Position numbers and translations under genes: made by a program. Positions 1 through 10,125 of a stretch of 64,000 nucleotides of DNA are shown here, one piece after another (within the stretch, counting starts at the first letter, position 1; the number at the start of each line of letters is the position of its first letter). The stretch comes from Bacillus sp. EB106-08-02-XG196 (GTDB lineage Bacteria; Bacillota; Bacilli; Bacillales; Cytobacillaceae). The DNA lies in contig NZ_JABWSY010000016.1 of NCBI RefSeq assembly GCF_013396335.1, positions 62,001 through 126,000 on the forward strand. Reading direction: 5' to 3'. The notes under the pieces are model-generated. The model worked only from the letters and a program-made list of their open reading frames with translations, had not been told where the DNA came from and did not search any database.

Positions 1-178
1 CTATTAATATTAAGTTTTCGCTACATCGAGTGGTACCTTTATTTTTTGCATATTTCATTTGAATGTCACTCTTAAGTATTACTTCACAAGATACTCCATT
101 TTTCTAAATGTACTTAATATTTTGAAGAATGTAGAATGTTGTAATAATAGAGATAAATGGTCAAGGAGGAAATTAGTT

Positions 179-1399
179 ATGTATGAGGGCAAAATCATCA
201 AGTTTTATCGTGAAAAATACAAACTTACTCAAGAACAATTAGGGAAAGATATATGTTCAATCACACATATTAGTAAAATTGAATGTAATCAAACAACCTA
301 CTCACCTGAAATCATTTCTTTATTATCCAAGCGGCTTGGAATTAATATGGAGTTGGAAGTTAATAAACTTAAAAATATTAAACAACACTTATTTCATTGG
401 CAGGATGCTATAATTATGCAATCCTTTGAAGATATGAAACAAATTAACAGTGAGCTCGAGCGAGAAGTATTAATTGAAATCTCTGAATATAGATTTATGT
501 ATCAGTTACTTCGAGCAAGATATTTTCTAATGAATAATTGTCCCCAAGAGGTAATTAAGACTTTAAAAAAATTACAAAAAATAGAAAACAAATTAACACC
601 CTACGAAACCAATTTATTAAAACATGTTTTGGGTATCTACTACATTACAAAACAAGAATACTTAAAAGCAATAGAAACATTAAAAACCATACAAAATGAG
701 GATTATATTAATCCAGAATATTATTATCATCTGGCAATAGCCTACCACACTATACAATCACCCGTTTTGGCTTATTATTATGCTGAAAAATCCCATCAAT
801 TCTTTCAGGATATGAATAACTATCTTAGAGTTATTGATGCAGAAATGCTTATGATCATTCAGGTTGAAGATGATGATGGTAAAGAGGAAATACTACAACG
901 GTTTAAAAAATTAATTAAAAGCTGCGATTTACTTAATGCCCCTGAGCGAAAGGCAAAAGTGTTGCATAACTTAGCGGCTGAATACTTCCGAAGAAAAAAC
1001 TATGAGCAAGCAAGCAGGTTTTATAAAGAATCCATGTCTCTTAAGGATCAAGGATCTCCTGTCTACTTACTTTCTTTAGAAGGTTTTATTCGCAGTTCAT
1101 TTGATGGGAATCTAATTAACAATGATCAACTAATACAACTCGCAGAACATGGATTAACAATTGCAACTAGGATTAAGGATTTATTATATATCCATCTATT
1201 TAAACTTCTACTCTATTTATTAAATTATAAAGAAAAAGAATATCATCAATATTTATCCAATAAAGCATTACCTATGTTTAGTAATTCTGGTTATAATTAT
1301 TTGATAAAGCGTTCTAAAAAGGAATTATTTCATTATTATTCTAATAATAATTTACTGGATGAAGCATTGGAAATGGCAAACTTATTAATCAACGCTTAA
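179..1399 (+). CDS. XRE-family TPR regulator, NprR/PlcR (RNPP)-like
   Basis: The 406-residue product has an N-terminal helix-turn-helix at about residues 3-65 (KLTQEQLGKDICSITHISKIE is the recognition region) followed by an all-helical region with TPR-like repeats to the end. This architecture and length match the RNPP quorum-sensing regulators, closest to NprR (about 420 aa), which in the Bacillus cereus group binds a secreted peptide and activates extracellular protease genes. I chose the ATG at 179 because AAGGAGGA lies just upstream; an in-frame ATG at 59 has no such site and would add 40 non-conserved-looking residues. The gene converges on a cluster of five secreted proteases, which suggests it controls them; that is inference. 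No cognate propeptide gene is visible next to it. It could alternatively be a peptide-independent XRE-TPR regulator. Confidence 0.85.
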   Translation: MYEGKIIKFYREKYKLTQEQLGKDICSITHISKIECNQTTYSPEIISLLSKRLGINMELEVNKLKNIKQHLFHWQDAIIMQSFEDMKQINSELEREVLIEISEYRFMYQLLRARYFLMNNCPQEVIKTLKKLQKIENKLTPYETNLLKHVLGIYYITKQEYLKAIETLKTIQNEDYINPEYYYHLAIAYHTIQSPVLAYYYAEKSHQFFQDMNNYLRVIDAEMLMIIQVEDDDGKEEILQRFKKLIKSCDLLNAPERKAKVLHNLAAEYFRRKNYEQASRFYKESMSLKDQGSPVYLLSLEGFIRSSFDGNLINNDQLIQLAEHGLTIATRIKDLLYIHLFKLLLYLLNYKEKEYHQYLSNKALPMFSNSGYNYLIKRSKKELFHYYSNNNLLDEALEMANLLINA

Positions 1400-1413
1400 A
1401 ACATGTCTACTGT

Positions 1414-1443
1414 CTGAAGGAGGGATCATTCTTCCTTCTTTTT
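1414..1443 (+). terminator. Terminator of the XRE-TPR regulator
   Basis: GAAGGA...TCCTTC inverted repeat followed by TTTTTC, 15 bases after the regulator stop codon. The stem is short, so moderate confidence. Confidence 0.5.
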
Positions 1444-1453
1444 CATTTGAACA

Positions 1454-1487
1454 AAAAATATCCCTGAAAATTTTCAGGGATATTTTT
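1454..1487 (-). terminator. Bidirectional terminator after protease A1
   Basis: Perfect 34-base inverted repeat with arms AAAAATATCCCTGAAAA / TTTTCAGGGATATTTTT. It lies directly downstream of the minus-strand protease stop codon and is followed on the plus strand by a T-rich run, so it can serve both convergent genes. A near copy follows the second giant protease. Confidence 0.8.
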
Positions 1488-1500
1488 GTTTTTTTGTTTC

Positions 1501-4500
1501 TTATTTGCTAACAGTGACTTTTGTAGCAGTACTTACGTTGCCAGCTTTGTCTTTCGCTGTTACGTAAAGGTTTGTGCCTTTTTTTTGTTTTTCAATGGAA
1601 ATAGTGAACTTTCCATCTTGATCAGTTTTTCCAATTCCAATTGTATCTTTACCTTCTTTTATAACAATCGTAGAGTTTGCTTCAGCTGTACCTGTTACTT
1701 CTTTTGTCTTAGAAGTGACTGTATCAACTGTAGGTGCTATTGGAGCTGTTTTGTCAATCGTAAAGTTTAGGGTTGTTACGTTTGCGGCTGCGTCCGTTAC
1801 CTCTAATGTGTGACTTCCTTCGCTAGTAACTTTCGTTCCGCTTGTAAAATCATTCCCATCTAATTTAGCTGTTCCTTCATTAAAGGTAATGATCAAATCT
1901 TTGTTGTAAAGTTCATTGTTTCTTACACCAGTTACGACTGGAGGTGTTTTATCAATTGTAAATTTCACAATAGTTTCGTTTCCGGATGCGTCCGTTACCA
2001 CTAATGTGTGGTTGCCCTCGTTAGTAACTTTCGTTCCGCTTGTAAAACCTTTGCCATCTAATTTAGCTGTAGCTTCATTAAACGTAATGATGACATCCTT
2101 GTTGTAATGCCCATTGTTTTCTACACCAGCTACCCATTTTGCATAAAGGATTGTATCCTCTTCAACTTTATCAGTATCAAAATTCCATGCTGTTTTTCCA
2201 GCAGGATCTTTATACCAACCAAGGAATGCGTAACCTGGTCTTGTTGGTGCTGTTGGAGCTGTAATCGTCTTGCTGAACTCTCCAGTTTTACTATCTACTA
2301 AGCCACCATCTTGTTTATCAAACATAACAGTGAATTTATGAAGTGACCATTTTCCATAAAGGGTTTTTGCTGAATAGATCGAGCTTGTGAAATCCCATGG
2401 AATTGTACATGCTTCATCTGCGAACCAAGCTAAATTATAACCATAAACAGTTGGAGCTGTTATTCTACGTGCTACAATTTGATCTTTAACTCCATTTTTC
2501 ACTTCATCTGGCGCATCACTTGGTAAGACAAAATGCACATTATATCCATTAACCACTTTTTGAATAACGATTACATCTGCATAATCAGTTGCACTGATAT
2601 TGATAGAGAATTCTCCAACTTTCGTGAAGACACTCTTATCCAATGTAATCGTACGTGCAGCCTTATCTACCTTGTATTTCGATCCATCTAAAGTAACTGC
2701 ACCAACCTTAATTCTCGAAATAGCATTTGCCCATTCAGCCTCAATGAATTCAAGTGTGATATCGTTTCCAAGTGCGTTATCTGTAGTATCTGTTAAAACA
2801 AGAGAACCAACTAATGCATATTTTGCATAAAGTGTAATTGGTTTTGTTACAATGCTTGCAAAATCATATGGCGTTGTTAAATTTTGATCCGTATACCAAC
2901 CGTAGAACTTAAAGCCGACCTTTGTTGGATCGATTGGCTTCGTTGCACTTCGATCAACGATTTGAGCCGGAACAGGATCACCGCCATTTGATTCAAATGT
3001 TACTTTATAACCAACAACTTGATCTGTAACGACTGCATCCGCATAACCTTCTGAAACAATCACCACATTGACCTTCTGTCCTGCAGTGAATAGATCATGG
3101 TTTAGTGTAATGGAGCTATTCGTAATCGTATAATCCTTATCGGAAACTAATTCTTTTGAACCAATTTTTACTTGTTTAATATTATTTTTCCATGTTCCAT
3201 CATCTGTGAAGTTTAACGTAATTTCGCTACCTACAATGTTTCCAACTATATCCTTCAAAACAGTTGGTGGAGTTTTAATCCAACATAAATAGTAAGTTGC
3301 ATTATCTGTTAGGAAAATGCCGTTATTTTGTGAAATATCCGAAACCATGTTACTTGAATTTGCACTGTCCAGATATAATTTTTCACTTAGTGAAAGAGTT
3401 CCATTTGTTACATATGATAAAGCTGTTTGCATATTTGGTGCGGTAGCTTTACCATTTACAAGTGTATCGGCAAAGTATAAGTTATTTGAATTCTTTAACG
3501 TTCCACCGTTTAAGTCAATGTGACGTCTGTAACCTAGCTTAACATCCGGAATCTCCATCGTTTCACCAGTTGTTGCTGTCACTGTTAACTTATACCCTCT
3601 ATATGGGCTTCCTTTCGTCAAGCTTGGTGCTGCACTAAAGGCAAACTTTTCATTTGGATGTGCCGTTGCATAGCTTTCCGTTGCAGTTGTAAAGGAAAGC
3701 GTTCCAATTCTATCGTTAGTTGACATTTCATATGTGCTTGGGTCTAACGTATAGGCTGTAGGTGTAGCCTCAGTTGTTCCATCACTCTTGAGTTTATAAT
3801 AAGTTGCATCAATTTTAGCAATTTTATCCTTACCTGTTAACCAAGGAATATTAGCTGCATAGTCTGGAATGTTGATATTAAGATCTCCTTCACCAAGCAC
3901 CCAACCAATTCCGCTAGTACCACTTGTTCCGTCGAACTTGATCCCATTTGGTTTCGTTATGTCAACAGGTGAATAGTTTTGTGAGTAACTCATTTGCCAT
4001 TTAGCATAGACGGTTTTATCTGTATTTACCGTATCGCTTGGGATCCACTGACTTGTGCCTTCTGGTTCATTGAACCAACCGATAAATTTATATCCAGGTC
4101 TTGTTGTACTAGGATTTACAAAATTACCAATATTGTTGTAAATAAAATCCACTCCAATTTTGGTTCTATCTGCTCTGTATCCAACCGCTATCGGATTAAC
4201 TGGAGCACCACCTTGACTATCGAAAGTAATGCCATACCCAACTGCTTGTTGAGTACTACCATTTGAATCAATTCCTATCGTTTTAACCGGGTAAATCGTA
4301 CCGTCAGTACCCGTTGAGCTTATATCAAACTTGTACAATTGTGGCAACCAATTTGTTCCACCTGGATTAATTGCCGATGTAGGACCACCAGGTGATGCAT
4401 TCGTCTTGAATAAATCTGCCTTAAAGGTAATTTGCCCTGGAACACTGATGTCGTAATATTTATTCCCACTGCCATCTTTCAAATCCGTAATATCAAGAAC

Positions 4501-7500
4501 TGTTGAGTTTGCTGTCTTCACCTTGATATTATTAATTCCTTGACGCCAATTCGCATCATCTGTAAAGGTAAAAGTTAAATCCTTTCCTACATGCGCTTTT
4601 TCTGGGTCGTTTACTAATGGAATCTCAGGCGTCGGAATTGGAACCGCTGAAACCGTAAAGCTAGTAGTTACATCTTGATAGCCAGTAGCCTTAACGGTAG
4701 CTGTGAAATTACCTGCCGCCGGGAATAAAGAACCTGGCAAGATAATTTGAGAAGGCATAGTCAGTGTTTGGCCATTTATGTCTCGATACATATATGCGTC
4801 TTTGATATTTACTGCACTTGTTACATCGGTTGAACCGATTAAGACATTCGTAATAGCTTTTCTCCAAATCACATCATCTACGAAAACATCACTATTTGGA
4901 ATTAATGTGATGGATGCACCATTTTGTAGGTCTTGTAACTTTGGAATTGTCGTAGAAGACGTTTTTTGTTTTGGACCTGCAAAATTTAGTTTTTGCATTA
5001 CTTGTTGCAATGTGTCACCTGTATTTAACGTGATAGATCCACCATACTGTGTCGTAATGGTCATATCTTGATCCACCGTAAGCTGAGCAGTTGGAACCTC
5101 GATTCCTGCATCGATCGCACTTTGATTTTGTTTACCAAAGTTTTTGATGATGAAATAGAAGTCATTATAGTCAATTCCATAACCAAACGCTGTAGGCTTA
5201 ATCCAATAAATATCTGCATTTCTATTCGTGTTCAAGAATGCCGTTTTGTTGGCTACAGTATTCGCTGGATTATTAAAATTACTAAGGTTCTTATATTGAT
5301 AATAAATATTGATTTCATCTTTCAAGTCCTTCATGTCGATGACGTTGTCGCCATTCACATCTCCAGCTGAAAGAATTGGGAAAAGACCTGGAAGATCTTT
5401 TATAGTTCCTGATTGATATCCAAATTTATTTTCACCAATAACTGGTGTTTGTGCATATCCCTTAAAATGTCCTGGTACACTCGCTTCGACGGAATAAGGC
5501 GAATCACTTACATCCATGGTTACGGAATAATACGGGTTGATAAACTGATAAGCCATTGTATTATTTGGGGTTGTAGGGTTATCAGTTGAAAAACTTTTCC
5601 CCTTCCCGTCTTTAACCGTTACCTTCGCTCCTGAATCCACTGTAAATTGAGGATACTGATTGTTAATGGTGTTTCTAGCGAAAGCTTCTGCTGCCACACG
5701 ACCTCTAAGCATAGATGATGACTGTCGCACATAAGGTACATTTGTTGGGAACCATGCCACTTTCGTATCATTACCAGACAAGGTTAAAGTTGGTGCTTGT
5801 AAAAACATAAACTCAAATGGTCCAACAACCGGATCGATGCTTGTATAGGTCACATCTGCTTCTAAAATATTCATATCATGGTCAAGTGCACCATTTGTAC
5901 CAATTCCTGATATCGTAATATCCGTGTTTTCACCTATTTTCCAGGTATCATGTTTATACGGCTCACTTACAGTTAGTACAGTTGAAGGGTCTATCCCTTT
6001 ACTGATTAGATAGTTTTTATACTCATCTGTCAATCTGATATTGCTAAATGTGTAAACATTATTACTATTCAGAGTAATTTTTGCGCCTGTCATACCCACG
6101 CCATACTTTGTAGCAATCGTAGTTTTGAATGGTTTATTTGCATCGACTACAACCTTATCTTCATTACCTTGTCCTGCATCTACACCTCCAGAATTGGTAA
6201 TTGTCACATAAGGATTACCTTTTTTAATAAAATAATATTCCTGTTTTGTTGTATCCGGATCACCTAACCCAGAATAATCAGCTGGATAGAGCCAAAAATA
6301 GCTACCAAATTTAGAAGATAAGTCCTCAGGAGTAACTCCAAAATGGAAACGACCTTTCTCATTTGTATCAAAGAATACAGTTGGGAACATACTATCTTGA
6401 TAGCCAATAACACTGTTCAATGCTTGATCTACAGGCACTGGTGTTCTACCATCTTTTGGACTTGGCACCGATGTTTCACCATTATTTTTCATAACGTCAA
6501 CGTTAGAATCGTAGACCGTACCATAAAATCCTTTAATTTCTTGACCAGATTGATAGCCTGAAGGGTCGATTTCATAGATCCCTGGCTTTGAATCGCTGTC
6601 CATACTGATTGTTGGTGGTGTACTGTCAACATAGAGTGTATCTTCTGCTGTGTAGCTTTTTCCAGAAGCATCAGTCATAATCATCTCAACAGAATATGAA
6701 CCTTCTTTAATATATTCGGGCTTATTTGATATTCCAGATTGATCGTATGAGCCCTCATATGGCTTTGTAAATGGAAGATATAACCCCCACAAAAGCATTA
6801 AATTAGGACCGTATTGGACACCTGGATTAATACTACTAGCATTAACTAAAGTGTTTGATACTCCTAAATATTTTCCGTCCTTATCTTTTAATACAATATA
6901 CATGCTTTCCATTGTATTATTAACCGAGAAGTTATAGGCAGATACTCCATTTGGCATTTGCATTGCCTTGATACCCACTTTAAAAGTGTCAATACCTTTT
7001 TCTGCCACGATTATAGTGAACGGGATTCGATAAGACTCCGATGAGTCTGCCGTATTTTCAAGATTAATATACCCCTCGTAAATACCTTCTAATGAGTTTG
7101 ACGGGACAGTAATTTTTGCTGTTGCTTTAACAGTACTGCCACCCTCAACATTAATTGATGTCACATTTGTACCACCGGTAGAAAAATCGATTTTGACATC
7201 ATTTCCTGTGCCAGGTCCTACTTTATTGGATCCAGCGAATTTCGATGAAATAAATTGAGTACTTACTTTAAAAGTTTTACTGCTAGTTCCTTCGTTTGTT
7301 ACGTTAAAATCTTTAGTTGAAATTACATCATCAGAGCCGTTCGTTGCGCCTTCTCCTCTACCTTTAAAGCCAAAGTACATGCTTCCTGTAAGGCTATCAA
7401 CTTCACGCAACGTATTTGCATCTGAATCAACGGCATATGTTTTTTCTATAATTTGGATTTTTACATCCTCTTTAATTGCACGTTCAGGATCAACACGTCC

Positions 7501-9654
7501 AGCACCTACTTGGTAAACACTATAAGTCTTTGAATCTGTGTTAATATCCTTAGCTGTATTCATTAATGCCGACTTGACATCTGCCGGAGTATATTCTGGA
7601 TTTGCAGCTAAAATCAATGCTGAAATACCTGCAACGTGAGGCGTTGCCATGGAAGTCCCAGACATTAATTCATAAGCATACTTATAATCTCTATTTTCAA
7701 CACTTACACCTGCTTGTGGCTCCCAAACGTCATATGGAACGGTGGACGAAATATCAACACCAGGCGCTACAACATCTGGCTTGATTGACCAATCTTTTAC
7801 CGGTCCAGTTGAGCTAAAGTTTGCCAACTCGTCGCCTTTCTTTGTGAGTGGTGCATCAAGTAAATCTGGGAACGTAATCGTTGCTGATTTCGGATCCTTG
7901 TAAATGGCATCAGAAAGAGCTTGCCCCTGTGCTTGGGTCAATGAAACAGAATAAACATTATCCATGCTAACGCCTAAACCGTTAGTTATATATCCTTGGT
8001 TATCTGCTTCGGCATTATTATTCCAGATAATCATACCTGCCACGCCGGCTTTATGTGCATTTGCCATTTTTGTCGATAAATACTCTCCGCCACGTTTTAC
8101 AAGAGCTATTTTACCCGACAAATCTAATCCATCGTAATCTGCCGCACTACCTAAACCGACATCAACAATTGGAAATGTTTGTCCTTTAAATGCATCGTCT
8201 GCTTGTACGAAGTTTTTACCAAATAAACGGGCTTGATAGGAATCTGAGCCGTTCTTTAGTGTCATGACTGGAATATCTCCAGGAATAGTACTTGCACCAA
8301 CCGTTATCGCTAATGCAGATGTTCCTGGTGAGCCTACCGTCGCTGCACCTGGACCAGCATTACCTGCTGCAACATTACACACAACACCAGTTAAAGTAGC
8401 ATTGTTAATCGCGATACTTGTTGGGTAAAGCGGATCATTAATCGTTGCACCAAGTGAAAGATTGATAACATCCATATCATCCTTAACTGCTTGATCAATA
8501 CCATTTAATACAGAGTCTGATGTACCTCGTCCACCTGGTCCTAATACACGATAACCATAAAGGTCTACATCTGGCGCTACACCGTTTGCTGAATATACGT
8601 CATTATTATTTGTCGTATTTGCAGCAATTGTACCTGAAACGTGACTTCCATGAGAAGTAATATACTGCTTATAGTCTGCAGGAGGTGGTCCATATGCATC
8701 TGGATTCGCCTTCGCATTTACCCAATCATCATAAGTAGTTTCCATTGGGTCAAGGTCATCTACATATTTGATATTTCCATTTGCATCGAAACCTACATTG
8801 CTGACTAAGTCATGTCCACCTTTATATACTGTCTTCAAATCAGGGTGGTTGTAGTCAATACCAGTATCTAATACACCAACCTTAACTTTTTGGCCTGCAC
8901 GAGGACCTGATTTAATAATACCTGTATGGCCTTCAGCTTGAAGTTTGTCTAAACCTAATAATGAAAGCCCTGTTGTAGGCTTGCCTATAGATGCACTTGT
9001 CACTGAAGCTTTTGAAGTAGATCCTTCAGCAACCGTATATTCTACTTGAGACCAAATAGAAGCAACTTCTGGATTTTCTGCAATTTTTTCAACCATTTTT
9101 GCAGGTAGTGTTAAAGCTACTCCATTAAATGCATCTGAATATTCACGCGTAATACTAATACCAGTTTTAACAGATTTCCCACCTATTAATTGCGTTTTAG
9201 GCTGCTCATTCAAAAAGCTTTTAAATTTAGTATGAGAATCCTTAACCTTTTTTTGTGCGTCTGAATATGAACTTGCAAAAGCTTGACTATTTACTGTTGC
9301 TCCACCTTTAACCAACGATTGCTTAATGATTTGTATCTTCGCTGGATCTTGTTTAAATTGAACAATTACATTGATATTTTTTTGACTTTTCAAGTCTTTT
9401 TGATCCACGCGGATTTTTTGAGCGTGATCTGCTCCAGTGAGTTTATTTATGTTTGCCTTTTGTTCAGGAGTAAGACCGTCAAGAATACGGTTTACTTCTT
9501 TCGCACTAAAGGTTTCACTGGATGGACTTTGCTGACTTGAGTTACCAGCAGCATGTACGAGTGTTAAACTCTGTGGCAGTGCAAAGTTTAATAGCATTGC
9601 AATCAACACAGAGATCGATAACAATCTATTTTTTCGTCTGATTCTGTTACTCAT
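1501..9654 (-). CDS. Giant secreted multidomain subtilase A1 (S8 peptidase)
   Basis: This 2717-residue secreted serine protease has a signal peptide (1-35, ending VHA) and an I9-like propeptide around 90-205. The S8 catalytic domain contains Asp263 (VLDTGID), His335 (HGSHVSG), oxyanion Asn432 (AAGNAGPG) and Ser668 (SGTSMATPH), with a PA insertion near 470-590. Next come Fn3-like beta domains, a cohesin-like module near 1165-1300, and a dockerin-type calcium loop near 1430 (DVNGDNVIDMKD). The C-terminal half alternates Shr-HID/DUF1533-like domains (FTDD.W...I..I.V, near 1600, 1700, 2150, 2300) with InlB-type repeats ending YAKW. It closes with two Ig-like repeats and a Big_6-like domain. I see no LPXTG, SLH or transmembrane anchor. 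RBS AAAAGGAGGG precedes the ATG. A tandem paralogue lies upstream. Substrate is unknown. Confidence 0.93.
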   Translation of the reverse strand: MSNRIRRKNRLLSISVLIAMLLNFALPQSLTLVHAAGNSSQQSPSSETFSAKEVNRILDGLTPEQKANINKLTGADHAQKIRVDQKDLKSQKNINVIVQFKQDPAKIQIIKQSLVKGGATVNSQAFASSYSDAQKKVKDSHTKFKSFLNEQPKTQLIGGKSVKTGISITREYSDAFNGVALTLPAKMVEKIAENPEVASIWSQVEYTVAEGSTSKASVTSASIGKPTTGLSLLGLDKLQAEGHTGIIKSGPRAGQKVKVGVLDTGIDYNHPDLKTVYKGGHDLVSNVGFDANGNIKYVDDLDPMETTYDDWVNAKANPDAYGPPPADYKQYITSHGSHVSGTIAANTTNNNDVYSANGVAPDVDLYGYRVLGPGGRGTSDSVLNGIDQAVKDDMDVINLSLGATINDPLYPTSIAINNATLTGVVCNVAAGNAGPGAATVGSPGTSALAITVGASTIPGDIPVMTLKNGSDSYQARLFGKNFVQADDAFKGQTFPIVDVGLGSAADYDGLDLSGKIALVKRGGEYLSTKMANAHKAGVAGMIIWNNNAEADNQGYITNGLGVSMDNVYSVSLTQAQGQALSDAIYKDPKSATITFPDLLDAPLTKKGDELANFSSTGPVKDWSIKPDVVAPGVDISSTVPYDVWEPQAGVSVENRDYKYAYELMSGTSMATPHVAGISALILAANPEYTPADVKSALMNTAKDINTDSKTYSVYQVGAGRVDPERAIKEDVKIQIIEKTYAVDSDANTLREVDSLTGSMYFGFKGRGEGATNGSDDVISTKDFNVTNEGTSSKTFKVSTQFISSKFAGSNKVGPGTGNDVKIDFSTGGTNVTSINVEGGSTVKATAKITVPSNSLEGIYEGYINLENTADSSESYRIPFTIIVAEKGIDTFKVGIKAMQMPNGVSAYNFSVNNTMESMYIVLKDKDGKYLGVSNTLVNASSINPGVQYGPNLMLLWGLYLPFTKPYEGSYDQSGISNKPEYIKEGSYSVEMIMTDASGKSYTAEDTLYVDSTPPTISMDSDSKPGIYEIDPSGYQSGQEIKGFYGTVYDSNVDVMKNNGETSVPSPKDGRTPVPVDQALNSVIGYQDSMFPTVFFDTNEKGRFHFGVTPEDLSSKFGSYFWLYPADYSGLGDPDTTKQEYYFIKKGNPYVTITNSGGVDAGQGNEDKVVVDANKPFKTTIATKYGVGMTGAKITLNSNNVYTFSNIRLTDEYKNYLISKGIDPSTVLTVSEPYKHDTWKIGENTDITISGIGTNGALDHDMNILEADVTYTSIDPVVGPFEFMFLQAPTLTLSGNDTKVAWFPTNVPYVRQSSSMLRGRVAAEAFARNTINNQYPQFTVDSGAKVTVKDGKGKSFSTDNPTTPNNTMAYQFINPYYSVTMDVSDSPYSVEASVPGHFKGYAQTPVIGENKFGYQSGTIKDLPGLFPILSAGDVNGDNVIDMKDLKDEINIYYQYKNLSNFNNPANTVANKTAFLNTNRNADIYWIKPTAFGYGIDYNDFYFIIKNFGKQNQSAIDAGIEVPTAQLTVDQDMTITTQYGGSITLNTGDTLQQVMQKLNFAGPKQKTSSTTIPKLQDLQNGASITLIPNSDVFVDDVIWRKAITNVLIGSTDVTSAVNIKDAYMYRDINGQTLTMPSQIILPGSLFPAAGNFTATVKATGYQDVTTSFTVSAVPIPTPEIPLVNDPEKAHVGKDLTFTFTDDANWRQGINNIKVKTANSTVLDITDLKDGSGNKYYDISVPGQITFKADLFKTNASPGGPTSAINPGGTNWLPQLYKFDISSTGTDGTIYPVKTIGIDSNGSTQQAVGYGITFDSQGGAPVNPIAVGYRADRTKIGVDFIYNNIGNFVNPSTTRPGYKFIGWFNEPEGTSQWIPSDTVNTDKTVYAKWQMSYSQNYSPVDITKPNGIKFDGTSGTSGIGWVLGEGDLNINIPDYAANIPWLTGKDKIAKIDATYYKLKSDGTTEATPTAYTLDPSTYEMSTNDRIGTLSFTTATESYATAHPNEKFAFSAAPSLTKGSPYRGYKLTVTATTGETMEIPDVKLGYRRHIDLNGGTLKNSNNLYFADTLVNGKATAPNMQTALSYVTNGTLSLSEKLYLDSANSSNMVSDISQNNGIFLTDNATYYLCWIKTPPTVLKDIVGNIVGSEITLNFTDDGTWKNNIKQVKIGSKELVSDKDYTITNSSITLNHDLFTAGQKVNVVIVSEGYADAVVTDQVVGYKVTFESNGGDPVPAQIVDRSATKPIDPTKVGFKFYGWYTDQNLTTPYDFASIVTKPITLYAKYALVGSLVLTDTTDNALGNDITLEFIEAEWANAISRIKVGAVTLDGSKYKVDKAARTITLDKSVFTKVGEFSINISATDYADVIVIQKVVNGYNVHFVLPSDAPDEVKNGVKDQIVARRITAPTVYGYNLAWFADEACTIPWDFTSSIYSAKTLYGKWSLHKFTVMFDKQDGGLVDSKTGEFSKTITAPTAPTRPGYAFLGWYKDPAGKTAWNFDTDKVEEDTILYAKWVAGVENNGHYNKDVIITFNEATAKLDGKGFTSGTKVTNEGNHTLVVTDASGNETIVKFTIDKTPPVVTGVRNNELYNKDLIITFNEGTAKLDGNDFTSGTKVTSEGSHTLEVTDAAANVTTLNFTIDKTAPIAPTVDTVTSKTKEVTGTAEANSTIVIKEGKDTIGIGKTDQDGKFTISIEKQKKGTNLYVTAKDKAGNVSTATKVTVSK

Positions 9655-9735
9655 TTTTACCCTCCTTTTAAAATATAAAAATAGTTGTTTTGACTCCTAG
9701 GGTCGATCATTTTTACTAGGTGCTCAACATTATTT

Positions 9736-9777
9736 ATATATTTAAGTAGTGATAATTTTCTCAATACTTAAATATAT
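9736..9777 (-). other. 5'-UTR hairpin of protease A1 mRNA
   Basis: A perfect 13-bp inverted repeat (ATATATTTAAGTA / TACTTAAATATAT) has a 16-nt loop and lies within a few bases of the predicted transcription start. Protease A2 has a hairpin at the same place with a related loop (ATTTTCTC). By analogy with the aprE leader, it could protect the 5' end of a long-lived mRNA; this is inference. The stem is AT-rich. Confidence 0.55.
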
Positions 9778-9781
9778 TTTA

Positions 9782-9819
9782 ATAGTAATTGAGATTACAA
9801 AATTCGTACATTGGGGGAA
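9782..9819 (-). promoter_or_regulatory. Promoter of protease A1 with abutting CCCCC box
   Basis: Read on the minus strand: TTCCCCCAA (9811-9819), directly followed by -35 TGTACG (9805-9810), a 17-bp spacer, and -10 TACTAT (9782-9787). The leader to the ATG is about 120 nt. The poor -35 with a box fused to it suggests a class II activator site. The same arrangement precedes the four other proteases. Confidence 0.65.
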
Positions 9820-9906
9820 ATAGGTCTATTAATTTGACAATTTCCGCTATATCCCAAGACTTTTCATTTAAAATCGAAACTTTTTTAAAGAGACATCAAA
9901 TAAATT

Positions 9907-9958
9907 AAGGGGGATTTTAATTAAATTAGAAATTGAAAACGATTAAAATTTGGGGGAA
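9907..9958 (-). promoter_or_regulatory. Upstream CCCCC boxes of protease A1
   Basis: Two further copies of the box lie upstream of the promoter: ATCCCCCTT at 9907-9915 and TTCCCCCAA at 9950-9958 (minus-strand reading). They are 96 and 139 bp from the promoter-proximal box. The rest of the 471-bp intergenic region is AT-rich and I see no gene in it. Confidence 0.5.
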
Positions 9959-10088
9959 TTTTAAAGAATCTAGGAGAATATATTTTTTATGCTTTGCTCG
10001 TACCATTATTTACAACCGATTAATTAGGACGAATTTCGTACCAATTTTGAAATTGGATACTAGATACCAAATAATCTTCCAACAAAAT

Positions 10089-10122
10089 AATATCCCTGAA
10101 AATTATCAGGGATATTTTTTGT
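10089..10122 (-). terminator. Terminator of protease A2
   Basis: ATATCCCTGA / TCAGGGATAT stem (10090-10099 with 10106-10115) with a 6-nt loop, lying directly after the stop codon on the minus strand. It is homologous to the terminator of A1. Confidence 0.7.
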
Positions 10123-10125
10123 TTC

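Noticed and set aside
59..178. 40-codon N-terminal extension of the XRE-TPR regulator
   Set aside because: No RBS before the upstream ATG, while AAGGAGGA precedes the ATG at 179 and the HTH begins there.
1400..1500. Possible NprX-like propeptide gene after the regulator
   Set aside because: GAAGGAGGG could be an RBS but no ATG/GTG/TTG at proper spacing opens a frame with a hydrophobic leader; the stretch is explained by two terminators.
2100..2330. Repeats in the C-terminal parts of A1/A2 as a mobile or CRISPR-like array
   Set aside because: They encode regular InlB and Ig-like protein domains of 60-80 residues; there are no short identical direct repeats with spacers.
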